A DNA stretch of 64,000 bases from Nelumbo lutea (GCA_022828595.1 JAKGHH010000005.1:30888193-30952192), one strand, 5' to 3'; shown: positions 45,013 through 57,809, counted from the first letter of the stretch. The notes: generated from the sequence alone by a model not told the origin. Translations and numbers: made by a program.

Positions 45013-45896
45013 TGTTTGAGAAAAGGAAACTTTCTAGTCAAAAAGGATTTTTTTGGGGTGAGGGGGATATACATGAAAGATGTACCAGAAACAACAACAA
45101 ATAATTACAAAGGTAAAGTATTAGCAATATACAATTCACTTCCATCCACCCTCAATTTAGAAAGAATATCATCTAGAGAGTTCAATAAAGTGCAAGAGAG
45201 TTCAATGGAGAGTTTCCATATTTCATTCAACAAACGATTAAGTTTCTAGGGGCCCTAGTCGGAATTGGAGATCTAATTAATTATATTTTTGAAATATCCT
45301 TCCACCATAGAGGCCTGACATTAATAGATTTGGCAAGCCTTAAACTAATGAGGAGAGCTCTAGTCTCGGCTGCAGAGGAGTCAACAAAGACAATAGATCC
45401 ATTAAAGGCCCACAAAGGTTTCCTTTAGCATCTAACCTCAGATGGTCCCATATGATCATCAGTACATCTGCAACTACAACCAAATTTTAGATAGAAACTC
45501 ATAAGGACTTGGATCAAAGGGAAGAATGAATCAATGGGTAGGATCTGGAGAACAAATGATCTCAAAAAACATTACATATCAACCAATGAAGACTAACACT
45601 CTAGGGTGGGTTCGTAATGAAGATGTACTTGGCAGTATAGACACATCATGAGGGAGATTACTAAGATAAAAATGGATAGGCTTGTTTAGTGGAATTATAG
45701 AGCTATCAGGCAAATGGGTTAGAAAATATGGGGTTCTTTACTTGATGTATTGCTTATGTGATTAGAAAAGATTGGGGTTAGGCCATCTCAATCTCTATGG
45801 TGGTTGGTTTTAAGTTATAGTTGTTCATCAAAAAATAGACCAACACCCTGGAGAAATGGGGAAGTGAACATCCAGGAGGTAATAAGATGAAAAACC
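45013..45896. other. No gene recognised
   Basis: Scattered short frames only. Sequence around 45600-45800 looks like decayed coding DNA in the plus direction (for example LGLGHLNLYGGWF), but I cannot assign a family. Confidence 0.35.
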
Positions 45897-47545
45897 TTTT
45901 TTTGATAAATGACAGAAATGTATTCATTAAAGAAAATTAAGGAAATACAAAAAGGGAGAGGTTATTTATAAAAAAACAAAAAAAAAGGAGAGGTAAACTC
46001 TCATAACTCTCCCCAAACAACATGTACAAAAAATAATAATAATAAATTACAACATAGCCCAAAGCATAGGACCCCTCCCCACTCCTAGTTTAGCTAACAC
46101 ATTGGCTAAGCAATTAGCGTCTCTTTTAAACAAATTTAGGTTAACTTCCATTCGTTGTGTGAGATAACTAAACTTCCTTTTATCATTGAAGTAGTCCCAC
46201 CACCTTGAATCCTCCTATCGAAGCCAACTGATAACCAACTTTGAATCCCCTTCAATTATCAGTTTTCATTGGCTTTCTGAACTCCTTCTATAGGTACATA
46301 GTACTCACTCAAACCCTCAGAGAACATCAAACATCAATATTAACACCACAAAGTTGTGTGCGAATAACCCATAGTCAATCCCCATGCTACGATGAACCCG
46401 CAACACACCATCAACCCTACGATAAACTCATAATGCGTATCACAAAACTGTGATAAACCCGCGGTCCATCGGGCCTACTCGGTGCCTAAACCAAAAGAAA
46501 CCATGATCGAACCCATCCAAGGGCCTCAAGCCTACTCGAACATGCGATGAACCTATGCCCACCAAAGTGTGCGATAAACCAGTAGCTTACAAGCCCACTT
46601 GAGACCCAAATCAAGAGAAACTGAGGGCCGAGCCCATGGCAAGGCCCACGTGCGCCCGGAGGCACGTGGAACCTGCAACAACAAAAAGACATGGTGAAAT
46701 GCCACATGGATTCAACAAAGCGGTGCCTAACAAGTGGTGACATCATCAATGCTATGTCAATTAAGTTAAACTGCACAAAAGGTGGTAGCACATACGAGTA
46801 ATGAGGAATCTTGAGGAGAAGGAAAGCCAATCCTCGGGAAAATCCTCATGAGGCATGTGGTGAAACCCTGGTAGCGCACTTAATAATTGATAGTGAATCC
46901 AATATTCCCTTTCCCGGTATGTTGCAAATACCCTTATCTCCTACTTTTTATGATCTTGGGATCTTCCCCATAAATAGAGGTCCTCCTCGTATTGAAAATC
47001 TATCGATCCTTAGCATTTGGCACCCAGCACTCAAGCACACTTTCTCTCCACTCCCTCACCTTAGCATCCCTTACCCTGGAAGCCTATTCCTCTACTCACC
47101 GACCTCTCTCTGTCTTTCAAAGAGACCACTCCCCAACCTAGCCTTACCCCACCTACATCTTCCATAACCGCAAAGATTTCAGCTCTCAAAGAATCTCTAA
47201 CACCTATAGGACTTGAAAAGAGTTCCAATATTCTTCTTTCCTCATTCTTGAAAACTCCTATGCATAATGGACTCAGATTACCTTCACTACTACCATCAAA
47301 TTTCAGCTTATTAAATCCATAGCTTGGGGGAGACCAAATTGGCCTAATAACAAGTTTCAATGAGCAAAATCAGCCACCAACCTCCAGTTCCTCAACAATA
47401 GTTGAAACTCCTTTAATTAATTTAAAGTTTTCACATAGTGGACCACTCTAATAGTGATGGCTTCAATAATGGCTTCCCTACTCCTCTCTTTTCTGCAAAT
47501 GTTCTCCGGTTCCTCTCTTCCCATATTGTCCAACAAAGTGCAGTT
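45897..47545 (-). mobile_element. LINE remnant with poly-A end, split by an LTR-like insertion
   Basis: The minus strand gives, in order, ALCWTIWEERNRRTFAEK (end of zf-RVT, about 47510), NKLKFDGSSEGN and DSLRAEIFAVMED of RNase H (47160-47330), then, beyond a foreign 0.87 kb piece, EGDSKLVISWL and RDANCLANVLAKLGVGRG (46060-46270). The T-run at 45897 represents its poly-A. Frames are broken in places. Confidence 0.75.
46290..47155 (+). mobile_element. LTR-like insertion in the LINE
   Basis: This stretch separates the two RNase H halves. It has an LTR-like layout: GC-rich repeated GATGAACCCGC/GATAAACCCGC words, a TATA-like CATAAATAGAGG at about 46970, and a leader with CACCCAGCACTCAAGCACAC typical of gypsy LTRs. 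No internal region accompanies it, so a solo LTR is the simplest reading. Borders are approximate and no target duplication was confirmed. Confidence 0.5.
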
Positions 47546-49035
47546 CTCATTGTCGACACAAATTTCTTATATTTCAATTAACACAAAATATGGAGACAAA
47601 TTTCAAAAATAAATTTTGTAATAAAGGAAAATACAAGGTATTTGAATTCTCTTTGATTTTTTCTTGATGACGTGAGCAACCTCAGATTAACGGTCGAATT
47701 CGGTGAACACAAGGGCCATTGGCATGTTTCTCATACTTTTTGAAGTGTTGATGTAGATTTCCTTAATTTTGGTGCTTTCAGAGATTTGGTGTAGTCTTCA
47801 CTCCGGGTTTCGCACTTGATTGGCTTGGATGATGACTTTCTAAGAAAGTCCATTTGTGGTGGTTTAATCTTCTTGGGAGAGCTTGAATCCAAGTGTGTTG
47901 TAGAGAACGAAGAAGCTTTTCCCTTCTTTCTTCTCTCTTGATTTTGCAGTTGCTGGAATTTGCAGGAGCTTGTGGTTGCTTTCAATCTTTAGTGTTGGTG
48001 TCTAAGAGCTTCTTGCAGTGTGTTTGTTAAAAAGAGAAAATCTTTCTTCCTAGGCAAGGCTATTCATGGCCAAGGATTAGGGCTGCCACCTCAGTCCACT
48101 TTTTCCAACCAATCCCATGTGAATAGGGTGTTAGGTTAGGGTTAACTCCCATACATGCACCATTATGTAGGAGTTAGTGGTCTTGCCAAAGAGACCACCC
48201 TATTACAATTGAGCATGGGCCATATTGGATGAGTACACTTGGATCTTTGGGCCATTAAGTCATATTTATGTAGACTTGGGCCTTGGGCTCATGGAGGCCC
48301 ATATTAACTTGAGAGGGCAATCATGTATATTAAGTCCATTTATTTGGCTTAAATACTCACATGTCTACAAATGCCCCTTCGAGGATGAGGTGACAAAGCT
48401 TTGTATGACGCCGATATCCTCGACGAAGTTGATGTCCCTATTGGATGATTGTTCAACATGGCCATTTAGGAAGTCCTTCACATAATAAGTCTGGAGGAGA
48501 AGATGCATGCATAAACTGAAGTTTCAGAATTGCAGTCATGAGGGCTCTTCTATTACGGAGCTTCGCCTTTGCAGACATCGTTCTTTTAGTAATTTCGTGG
48601 AACACCTGCATTTTCTTGTAGGCTTTCTAATCTGATCATGATGGACGGTTTGACGAACCATACTATTACAATTGATGAGGTTAAGTAGCATTTCATCCAT
48701 TTCCGCTTGGGTAAGGATTAATAGCCGATAAGCTTGCTTTGTAGAGTCCATGTCGGAGTCTATGTCCTTCAAGGAGGAGACTTCGAAGAAACCTATACTC
48801 CTAATTGAATACGACTACCATATATTTATAAATTCACATTAAAATCATGACTCCCCACTTTTGCTCACCCTACTATTTACAACTTTGATCGCCGCTGGGT
48901 TTTGGTGTGGAGACGATTGCTAGGGATACCGAATTTGCATTGAAGACTTGTCATTGGAAGCCGTCCTTGGAAGTCATAAACTCAACAACGGTGTAAGGGT
49001 TATTCAGTTTGTTGCTGAAAGTTTTAAGACAGGTC
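47546..49035. other. Unclassified sequence
   Basis: A minus-strand frame of 84 codons at 47731-47985 is Ser/Lys-rich (SSPKKIKPPQMDFLRKSSSK) and another lies at 48536-48772. Neither resembles a family I know. The CT/GA-rich parts could belong to an LTR. Nothing firmer can be said. Confidence 0.3.
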
Positions 49036-49470
49036 CACTACAAAGAAAATAGTCAAAGATGGCGGGCGTAGGACCGTTGGCATATGAGTCCGCCCCTTAA
49101 ACAACTACCGGCCTAGGTCAAGACCACCGACTTAGACAAAAAGACCGCCGCCTTTGAGTACCGATTTGACGTAGTTCAATCATTCCTAAACCAGTGGTAT
49201 ATTAGAACCACCGGCTCAGAGGTAATAAAGGTAGTGGTTTAGACCGCTGGCTTAGATCTCTTTAGACTGTCGCCTTAGGTTCGTCAAAATGTTGCTTCCG
49301 TTTTTAGGTGGCGGTTTGGACCGCCAACTTAGATTTCTTTGGAACGCCGCCTTAGGTCTGTCGAAATGTTGCTTCCGTTTTTAGGTGGTGGTTTGGACCG
49401 TCGGCATAGATCTCTTTTATGTCTAAGGTGGCAGTTGTATGATTGCCGACTTTGTTTTTTTAATTATTTA
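49036..49470 (+). mobile_element. CACTA (En/Spm) transposon end with subterminal repeats
   Basis: CACTACAAAGAAAATAG at 49036 is close to the plant CACTA terminus CACTACAAGAAAA. It is followed by the expected GC-rich subterminal block of short, partly inverted repeats. A unit of about 78-80 bp (GGTGGCGGTTTGGACCGCC, then TTAGATCTCTTT, then AAATGTTGCTTCCGTTTTTA) occurs about three times from 49225 to 49440. The sequence then turns AT-rich. The opposite terminus was not found, so the element is truncated or its other end has decayed. Confidence 0.75.
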
Positions 49471-50239
49471 TTATTTATATTAATTTGGTTTCAACATTTT
49501 TTATACCTATTTAATACAAATCTCATGGCAGTTAATGCATAAAAATCAATTTAAATAAAAGATGCAAATTAAGAATAAAAAACTTTTAATTAAATTATTA
49601 ATTATTATAATATCGAAAACAAATAGCTTAAATATAATATCCAATTAATATAAAAAAGTACAAGGCATTTAAAAAAAAATATTCTCGAATAATGTAACAA
49701 ATCTTTCAATGCAAATCCACTTAACATAATGGTTTAACCTACAAATCATAATATATAAATTGTTAGATAATGTAAATTAAATGAGATATCAAATTCAATT
49801 CTTAGTCAAATTAGAGTTGTATCCGGGTTTTGCACTCAATGCACAATTTAAGAGTATAAATATAGATATGTAGAGTGCAAAACCTTATATTTTTATAAAT
49901 TTGTACAATACACATGGAAACAATACAAATGTTTTCAAAATTTGAGGGTGCATTTGGTTCGCGGATAGGACCAGAATCGAAATCACTTGTTCTTGGCACT
50001 TGTTTGGTTCAGTAAGGAATTGGAATCCAATTGTTTCTATTTGGTTCAACTAGAAGCTGGAATCATTCAAAGTTTCCAATTCTGCCTCTGTTAAAAGAAC
50101 CTCAAAAACATCCACTAATTATATATATTCAACATATACACATATTGGCAACATGCTACTAAGTGCATATATGGAGAAAATATGAAAAAAAAAAGTAAAG
50201 AAAAACACATAAATGAACAAAATTCACAAAAACAATATT
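49471..50239. other. AT-rich sequence, interior of the CACTA element or flank
   Basis: No gene. GAGGGTGCATTTGGTTCGCG at about 49946 looks like one end of a Tourist-type MITE, but I find no matching inverted end. Confidence 0.4.
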
Positions 50240-50754
50240 CTCCACCATCAACGAATCCAACTAATGATTTAGCATGCTAGAGGACTCAATCATATTTTCA
50301 TCAACCCCTTCTCGGGCTTTGCTTGGATGGCTATTGAAATGTTCCACTTTTGCATCCAATGAAGCAGTTGTGTAGGAGAACTCATCCATGGGTTCAGTAG
50401 AGATTTAAGGCATGTGGGCCTCCCCATCTCCTGATAGTTCCGATTTGCACTCTTCAATTTTAACAAATGAATTGGCAAATTCAAAGACATACTTACCACT
50501 TGAAAGATTGTGTCTTTGAAGATACTGGTCAGGCAATCTTTGCTCTAGCTCTTGCATGTGCTTCTCATATGGCAAGCATTGCATCTCCTTCATCTTTACA
50601 TGGGTTAAAGATGCTTTACATATTCATCATTCAAATGCAAAGCTTCAGTTGTCTTCTCTGCTGCATTCTTGAGTAAATTATCTTGCTTACTATCATCTAA
50701 TGAGTCATACTCAATTTCAAGGCTAATTGAACAAGAAGCAAGTTTGGCTTTCAG

Positions 50755-51348
50755 TGTTAGACAATTATGCCCTTAGCTCCAATCAAATTGATGTACCTTT
50801 TAACATTTATTGTAAATGAATAAAGTGCATAATTGAGTCATGTCATTGTGGTGTGTTTCTGTGTAATACCTTAAACTGGACACTTATGAGACTCATGTTA
50901 ATTTAGAATCTTTACAGCCATTGTATAGATTTGGGGAGATTTATCCTACCAAGGCTAACACTGATGTACCACCAAGTTGGTTGGGGTGGCTTGTCTCAGT
51001 TGCCAGGGTGAGACCTAAGTTTCTTGAAGCCCTGAACCGGACCGAAATTCCAGTATTGCCCTGGACCTTGGAGATAGATGGGAAAAACTGGAATGTTACA
51101 CCTGACCCCTAGACTCAATTATGGTATTGCACTAGGTGTCAGATTGATCTATCTTTGATATGCCAATCAATGAGATCCTTAGGGTCGAAACCTGGGTATG
51201 TTGGGACAGATTGAGAATTCATCTGAGTGGGTGATCATAGTGACAGGATCAGCTCCTTTGTCGAACAAAGTAAATGATCGGGGATGCACTATCTCTAATG
51301 GAAACCTAAACTACCAGTAATTGATTTCAACCGTTGAAATTTGTTTTG

Positions 51349-51393
<45 letters not shown>

Positions 51394-52657
51394 GGTTTTG
51401 AAACATCTGCAAAATGTTTTAATTCCTGATATCCATGTGAGTAGAGAGTGCAACACTGTTCCTTACAATCGAGGGAGAAGTCCTCTCTTGTCGGACAATG
51501 TTTGATCATTATGGGCTGAGAGGTTAAGTGTAAGACCATTGAGACTAATACCTGATGGGCTAATTTTGCATCTTGCCATAGTCCTTAGGTTTTCATAAGG
51601 TGGCTGGACCCAAGGACCATTTAGTGTAAATGTTTGGCCCATTAAGATCCCATGGTAATGGACTTAGGGGTTCACTATCTCCTACAGTGAATTTGTGCAG
51701 GCCTTGTAACAAAGGCTGGGCTGAACCCATGTGGCTGATGTGTAGATCAATGTTTGGATCCCACGCCATACAAGGATAGCCAACTGGGCAGTAGGTTAAG
51801 AGGTTAAGTGAGCACATAGACTAAATGGGCCTAAAGCTCATTCGAACTGACTTAATAAGATTAACTAAATAGGGGGCGGTTCTAGGATTTGGATCAGCAG
51901 ATAGGATAAGGGGTTATCACTATCCACTTAAAGAGTCCAGATCCAAGTAAAGATTTGGATTAGGAAACTCCTAATTTGATTAGGAAGGGCGATCTTTATC
52001 TGTAGATAAGATAAGGGATATCCTTATCTCTTAAAGAGAGTCCAGATCCAAATATAAGATTTAGATTAGGAAACTCCTAATGAGATTAGGAGAACCTCTC
52101 TTTAAGGCTATAAATAAGAGAGCAGGGCAGACCTCCAATGACAACTCACAGCCTGTTGAATCAAGAGAAAAGACAACACACAGTTTGACTACTCCTGTCT
52201 TCTACTCTTTTCTACCTATTCTTGCTGCCCCTACCCAGTTCGATCTCCACCTGTGGGAGTGATCAAGAATCATTCTTGATATTGCTTCTTGGTAGAAGAG
52301 GCAATCTGAAGTCGTGATCACCAACCCTTTACTACATTCTTGCTGAAGAATTCGGTTCTTGCTGAAGAGCTGTCTTGTTGATTCTGCTTCATTTCACACT
52401 ATATCATCTTCAGTGGAAGTAGTTTTTGGTCTTCTACTTGAACGTGAATACCTTCATTGGGAGTTACTGTTACTCCGTATCAGGTATATCCCTCTCCTCC
52501 CTTTCGCTTTTAGATATGGTCTGGTTTGGTTCAAGATTGATCCTTAATCTAAAATAGGTAATGCGATTCCCAAATAGTAGAGAGATAAATTTTTGAAAAT
52601 TTGCCCAAACTTCCTTCAGGCTTCGGACATCCATATGATGGACCTCTCATCCCTTCA
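50755..52657 (+). mobile_element. Solo LTR in the ATG11 pseudogene
   Basis: 1903 bp from TGTTAGACAATTATGCCC to CTCATCCCTTCA, with flanking TTCAG (50750-50754) and TTTAG (52658-52662), four of five identical. It contains a TATA-like CTATAAATAAGAG at about 52111 and internal direct repeats (GAGTCCAGATCCAA twice, GATTAGGAAACTCCTAAT twice). It splits the ATG11 reading between ENARL and the next coding piece. The absence of any internal region points to LTR-LTR recombination. Confidence 0.8.
51351..51391. repeat. (TA)n microsatellite
   Basis: About 20 uninterrupted TA units inside the solo LTR. Confidence 0.95.
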
Positions 52658-53509
52658 TTTAGCCTTGCATTCTCTACCTCCACCTTGCTTGTTCCAGCAA
52701 TTTCCACTGAGTCATAGCCTCAAGTAACTCCACAAAGTCAAATTTATCAGAGAGTTCCCCACAAGACTCTTCTTCCTTAGAAAATTGAAAACCATCATTT
52801 GACATGGAAAATGACCCTTTTGATGCTCCCTATTTCTCACCTTTAAAAGGAATATGTACCAAATATTCAAGTGCATAACGACCAGTATCGACCTCCAACA
52901 AATTAGAGTCAAAAGGAGCAATATTTACATTACACTCATTGGGAGTATCAAATAACTCCATGGATGCAAATACATCCTGAGGTAAGAAAACACTCAGTGC
53001 TTTCAAGTTGCTCCCGTATTCTAACTTCAACCTTCCTCTTTGTTGTAAGCCTTTCTTCCAATTGTCCAGCCATGCCCATGTACAACTTCATAGAAGCCTT
53101 CCTTCTCACCACTTCTTCAAGGTAGGCTCTATATGCAAGACTAATACAATGCACGGATTTTAGATTTGCAAACAGATCTTCTTGGCACACTATTGCCTTT
53201 TTGGAAGCTGGAAATTGTAGCTGAACATCTCTAATGATGAATTGAACATATGCAACCTTTTGCATACAAATATCGACAAAATGGTTCATCTCATTCTTCT
53301 TATCCTTAAAGACATCCAACAGCTTGGAAATGGACCGATCACAAGATAGCATCTTGGGTAAGTGATGTTTGTCATGGAATGGCTCTCATACATAGGGCCT
53401 AAGGATGAAACTGCATCATGAGGATGGAGTGATGTAGATAATTGGTAGCTCAGACAACCATCCACTAGCTTCTTTATAGTGGTGACATCCTTGCTACATA
53501 AAAATACAA

Positions 53510-53940
53510 GAATACATTTTTGGATGATAGTGAAGACAAAACTATAAGTATCTTCAAATACATGGTGTAATCACCATGGTAAGGCTATGGAGGTCAAGTC
53601 TCCGAAGGTCCAGAGATGGCGGTGGAAAAGAGAGAGGAAGTGAGGGAGAGAGAATGGAGAATTCCCTTGTAAGAAACGCTAGGTCAGAGTTATGATTCTG
53701 TCACCCTAGGGAAGGATTGCTCTCTCCCTTTTATAAGGAGGGAGTTAAGGTTATCAAGGAAGAAGTTCTTTTCTGTTAAGAATGAAAATCTTTTCTTTTG
53801 TTTGAATATTAAAACATCATTATTAGAGAATTCTATCCCTTTTGGATTTTCTCCATATGCGACCCTGTTATACTGATGTGGCACGGGTAACGTCATCATT
53901 TGGCAGATGTACTTTCATTAAACTCGCATTCGTAACTTAA
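53510..53940 (-). repeat. LTR-like sequence upstream of the ATG11 fragment
   Basis: Read on the minus strand it has a TATA-like CTTATAAAAGGG (about 53735) followed by a CT-rich leader (TCTCTCCCTCACTTCC), like the end of a copia LTR. It could instead be ATG11 intron or 5' sequence. No borders found. Confidence 0.3.
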
Positions 53941-53997
53941 AGATGTACATGTAACCGGTATCTATTCCTGTTTTACTGTGATTTTGCGGTTTTATAA

Positions 53998-55800
53998 GGC
54001 TTCGTTTGGTTTGAGGAAAAGTATATGTGGGATGGGAAAGGGTGGGATGGGATGGAATGGAATGGGATGAGAAAGTGTGAAAATTTTATTTTCTTCTGTT
54101 TGGTTGTACAAGGGAAAATAGTGGAAAAATTCATTTTCTCATGTTTCTTTCCCTCTCTCATATTATGAATTAATGAAGTGAAATAAGGGCCAAACAGCCA
54201 AACTAATTGATGTAATCCAACTAATAAATATTTCTAGAATCATATTTTAATGATGTTGATTGTAACCATCACATTTGAGACAAACCAATGATGGGCCCAC
54301 GTCATTTGAATTTCATATGGCAAGTTATGGCCCCGTGCAACAAGAGCTAGTAGTCCTATTTTGCAACCAATCGACCTGTAACTATAATTGTATTACTGCC
54401 CTTGGACAATAGAGCTAAGTTGGACTCCTAATGATAGACATTCATTAATCAGTAAAACTTAAGATTTGTGTTATATGTTCGTCAAAAGATTTTGCAAGTA
54501 TTGGAATGATAGCTTAATGGCATAAGACTAAACACTGAAGCGTTGGGATGAGAACCTCTGCCTCAATTCATATATGAAACACATTGGCATAAGCCGCCTG
54601 AGGATGTGAGGTATGTGGCTTACCATGCATGGGGTGTTCCCCCCAAGCCTTCCCCCAAGGAGTAAACTTCACACCTTTTAAAATATTAATTTTCCGTATG
54701 GCATAATTGAAGACATGATGTTAATGCACATGTATCTGCTTTTCTATATTACCAAATTTGGAAAGATAATTTGTTACCATGGAAGTTTTGGTGTGTTTTT
54801 TGTTTCACAGGAAAAAAACTAGGTTTCCTCTTGTAGCACATTAGAAGTTTCAGGAACCTAGAGAATTGGAGGTTCTCTCTTTTCCTCTTCTAACCCCAGA
54901 AAAATCTACCCTTTCGGTTCCCTCTTCTAACCCCCAAAAAATCTACCCATTTGGTTCTCTCTTCTAACCCCAGATAAATCTACAGTAAATCAAGGAATGA
55001 AGTCATCACTTTAGAAGAACCAATCAGTTGCCTCTTTTTTCTTTTGCATTGTCTTCTTTGATCATGGTAACAAATGGTTCTAAAATCAAACCAAAAGAAT
55101 AGGCAGTCTTGTTGGAAGTCATAATGGAAAAAAAAAATGCACACCACTGTAAATCGATCAAACAAAACTCCTGTACCTAACAAATAACATCACTTCAAAA
55201 TAACAAGAAAACAAAAAAAAAACCTTCGTCACAGCACTGTAACGTGAATCTCAGAGAAAACTCCTGTACTTGTGCATGTCCTGAAGAAGATGAAATGGAG
55301 CTTCTCCTTTGCTCACTAAAACAGTCTGTCCTACCAAATCTCGCCTACCCAAGGAGAATGGAGCTTCTCCTTTCCGAAAATAGTAAAGAAGATGAAATGG
55401 GATTAGTCATTGCAGAGACTGGCGCAACTATGGTAAAAACATTCTTATCCACCAAAATATACAAGAAAATATAGGAAATGGTTGGCCAAAGCAAGATGAG
55501 TCTAGATTTAGTCTTACCTTTGCTTGATATCACCAAAGAAGTCACCGGAGATATGACCATTGGAATGCCTGGCTGAAGGAAGAAGGAAATTCTTAACTTT
55601 TCTTAGTCGCGTCTCACGTTTTTCCTTTCTCACTAGGGTCACACCATTTTAGTGGGATTCCATTTACTTATTTTTGGGATCCTGCGTCTCACTCTTTTCT
55701 CGTACCATACTACCGTATCCCAACAATCAAACATGGGAAAAAGGTATCATTTAGGAATATTCCTCTTTTCCCATCCCTTTCCTTCAAACCAAACAGAGCC
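53998..55800. mobile_element. Harbinger/Tourist-type non-autonomous element, 1.8 kb
   Basis: Inverted ends GGCTTCGTTTGGTTTGAGG and CCTTCAAACCAAACAGAGCC, each flanked by TAA (53995-53997 and 55801-55803), the three-base duplication of Harbinger elements. The subterminal parts (GGGATGGGAAAGGG on the left, CTTTTCCCATCCC on the right) are also inverted. No transposase is visible. The size is large for a MITE, so it may be a deletion derivative or may itself contain another insertion. Confidence 0.8.
54880..54985. repeat. Tandem repeat, about 38-bp unit, three copies
   Basis: CCTCTTCTAACCCCAGAAAA followed by a TCTACC word and TTGGTTC recurs three times with few changes, inside the Harbinger-like element. 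Confidence 0.8.
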
Positions 55801-55803
55801 TAA

Positions 55804-57809
55804 TGGTGTCGGGTTCATCGCAATTTTATGTGTGTTTAGGGTTCACTGTAATCACACACGTGTCCTATCTTTATTGCGGATTTGCGCTAGCCGAAGTTCA
55901 TCGTGACTTGTCCCAGGTATGAGTTCATCCGTGTAGTATTGGTTTGATACCTTTTATACTCTGAGGGTCTTAGTAACCATTGTGTACCTAGACATGGATT
56001 GAATTATAACATAAGTCACATAATAAAATATGCAAGGGTTACTAGTGGTTAAGCTTTACAATGATATGATCATGCAGCATTGGAGAAACAATCCTGTTTA
56101 TTGATCAAAACAAAAAAAAAAAAAATAGTGCTGCTTAGGTGGTAAATGCGTACAAGTGTTTAATTCTGTTAAGTCAAAACATTTCTACATTGTTTGGGAA
56201 CATTTGTACTACTTAAATCTTTCAAACACAAAACCATATAAGGTTCTGATGCAGCTATTCTCCGAAAGAGAGAATGGAGAAAAGAAATACAACATGCATG
56301 GTTTTATGCCGCCAAGAAGCAAGTGGAGCAAGACTCTTCAATCAATGCAACATCTCTATAAGAATTAAAAAAAAAAAAACATTTCTAAAACTTACATAGT
56401 TTTAAGCACAAAACAAAGAAAGGTTTTTATAACTCCAATCTCCTTAAAAAAATAATGAAAGTTGAGTAAGCCTGTTCTAAATAAATGTTAGTCAACATGA
56501 TATACATGGTTTAATGAGGATAAATTGCATCCAGGCATTGTCTAGACACTGTTCCAAAAATTAAGACATTCTAGACTGCAAAAAATTAGTATCTCATTTG
56601 ACATGTGGGGTTGCCACTAGAGTTAAATGGATAAATTCAACTGGACATTTGAAAAAGCCCTAAATATTTTTCATTAGCTCATTATAAATATTTGACATGA
56701 GTGACCTCATTTGAACTGATCCATATTACTTGTTAAGGCAAAACAAATACTGCTAGGGCAGTTTCTTGTAAGCTCCCTTTGTATGACTGCTTGTTGAACA
56801 TGGATTTCTTTTGTTGATTAATGAAGTTTTACTTCACCTTTTCTCAAAAAAAAAAAAAGAAAGAAAATATGTAGTGATCTACTTGCACCAATCAAAGATA
56901 AAAGAGGGAAAAGACATTAACCCAAAATTTCTGAAACATAAAATCATGAACCCCAATTCAACAAGTGAATATTTCATAAACACTTCAATTATTTAAAAGT
57001 TCTAAAGATAAAAGTTTAGTTCACTTCAATGGTGAAGGAGAAGATATAGGAGAATCCTCATATTAAAGCCAACTTGAACTTTAAGAGTAATTAAACAAAG
57101 GCTAATAAGGAAAAACAATAGACAAGAGAAGCATTTAGAAGTTAACAAGAACAATAGAAAAAGAGGCAAATTTTGCACATCCCAACCTAGAATGCCAATC
57201 AATTCCCTAACCATTATAAAAATAGAACCAACAACCCAAGTTCCTGCAAGGTTTGTAAAAGCATTTCGACTAAAACAATACCATAATATTAAGTCTGGTC
57301 AATATATTGATGTTGTTTGAATATGAATAATCCATGGTCAAAAAAGAAATAAAAAAACAAAATATCAGATAATGAGCTTCTATGAACAAATGACACCTAT
57401 AAGAAAATTCCTCCTGTGCAACTATCATTGTTTTTCTATATCACATGGTTGGTATTAGTAATCTTAGGTAAGCATTATTGGTCTCCAAAGAAGGTTGCAC
57501 AAACAAGAGATGGTAAAGGAAATGCTTGCATTTGGACAATGACATGTTGAGAAGAAACCTGCATGGAATCCACGTTCATCTATCTTGACTATCTTGACAC
57601 ATAATCAAGTTTCTTTTCTTGATTTTGATCATCTATGCCAGCCATTGAAGGGAGTTCAGCTTCATGTTAGGTTTTTGATTCTTGGTTGCAAAATCATGCC
57701 ATTGGGACCTCACTGAGGGCCAAATTCAGATCCTTCAAAAGCTTTCACCATTATGTTTTGAACTTCTCCCATCATCAGGAATTTTGTGCCTAGAAAAGTT
57801 TTTTTTTTT
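55804..57809. other. No gene seen
   Basis: AT-rich sequence with several A runs. Short frames have no recognisable motif. Confidence 0.4.

Larger units (their letters stand above)
50240..53493 (-). pseudogene. ATG11: ATG11 pseudogene fragment, broken by a solo LTR
   Basis: Minus-strand pieces follow the order of plant autophagy-related protein 11, a scaffold of the ATG1 kinase complex. From 53493, after a splice-acceptor-like TTATGTAG: KDVTTIKKLVDGCLSYQLS, then KMLSCDRSISKLLDVFKDKK, VVRRKASMKLYMGMAGQLEE, DTPNECNVNIAPFD and EIAGTSKVEVENARL (to about 52663). After the LTR (50755-52657) it resumes with IEYDSLDDSKQDNLLKN, PYEKHMQELEQRLPDQYLQ and SELSGDGEAHMP, ending near 50240. There is a frameshift near 53000 and stops near 52838, 50600 and 50260. 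The rest of the gene is absent, so this is a dead partial copy. Naming rests on recalled similarity; confidence is high for the family and moderate for extent. Confidence 0.8.

Noticed and set aside
47731..47985. 84-codon Lys/Ser-rich minus-strand frame
   Set aside because: No known motif, and a position in repeat-like sequence; left as unclassified sequence and not called a gene.
49946..50240. Complete Tourist MITE starting at about 49946
   Set aside because: Only one end-like sequence (GGGTGCATTTGGTTCG) is visible; without an inverted mate or duplication it is not supported.
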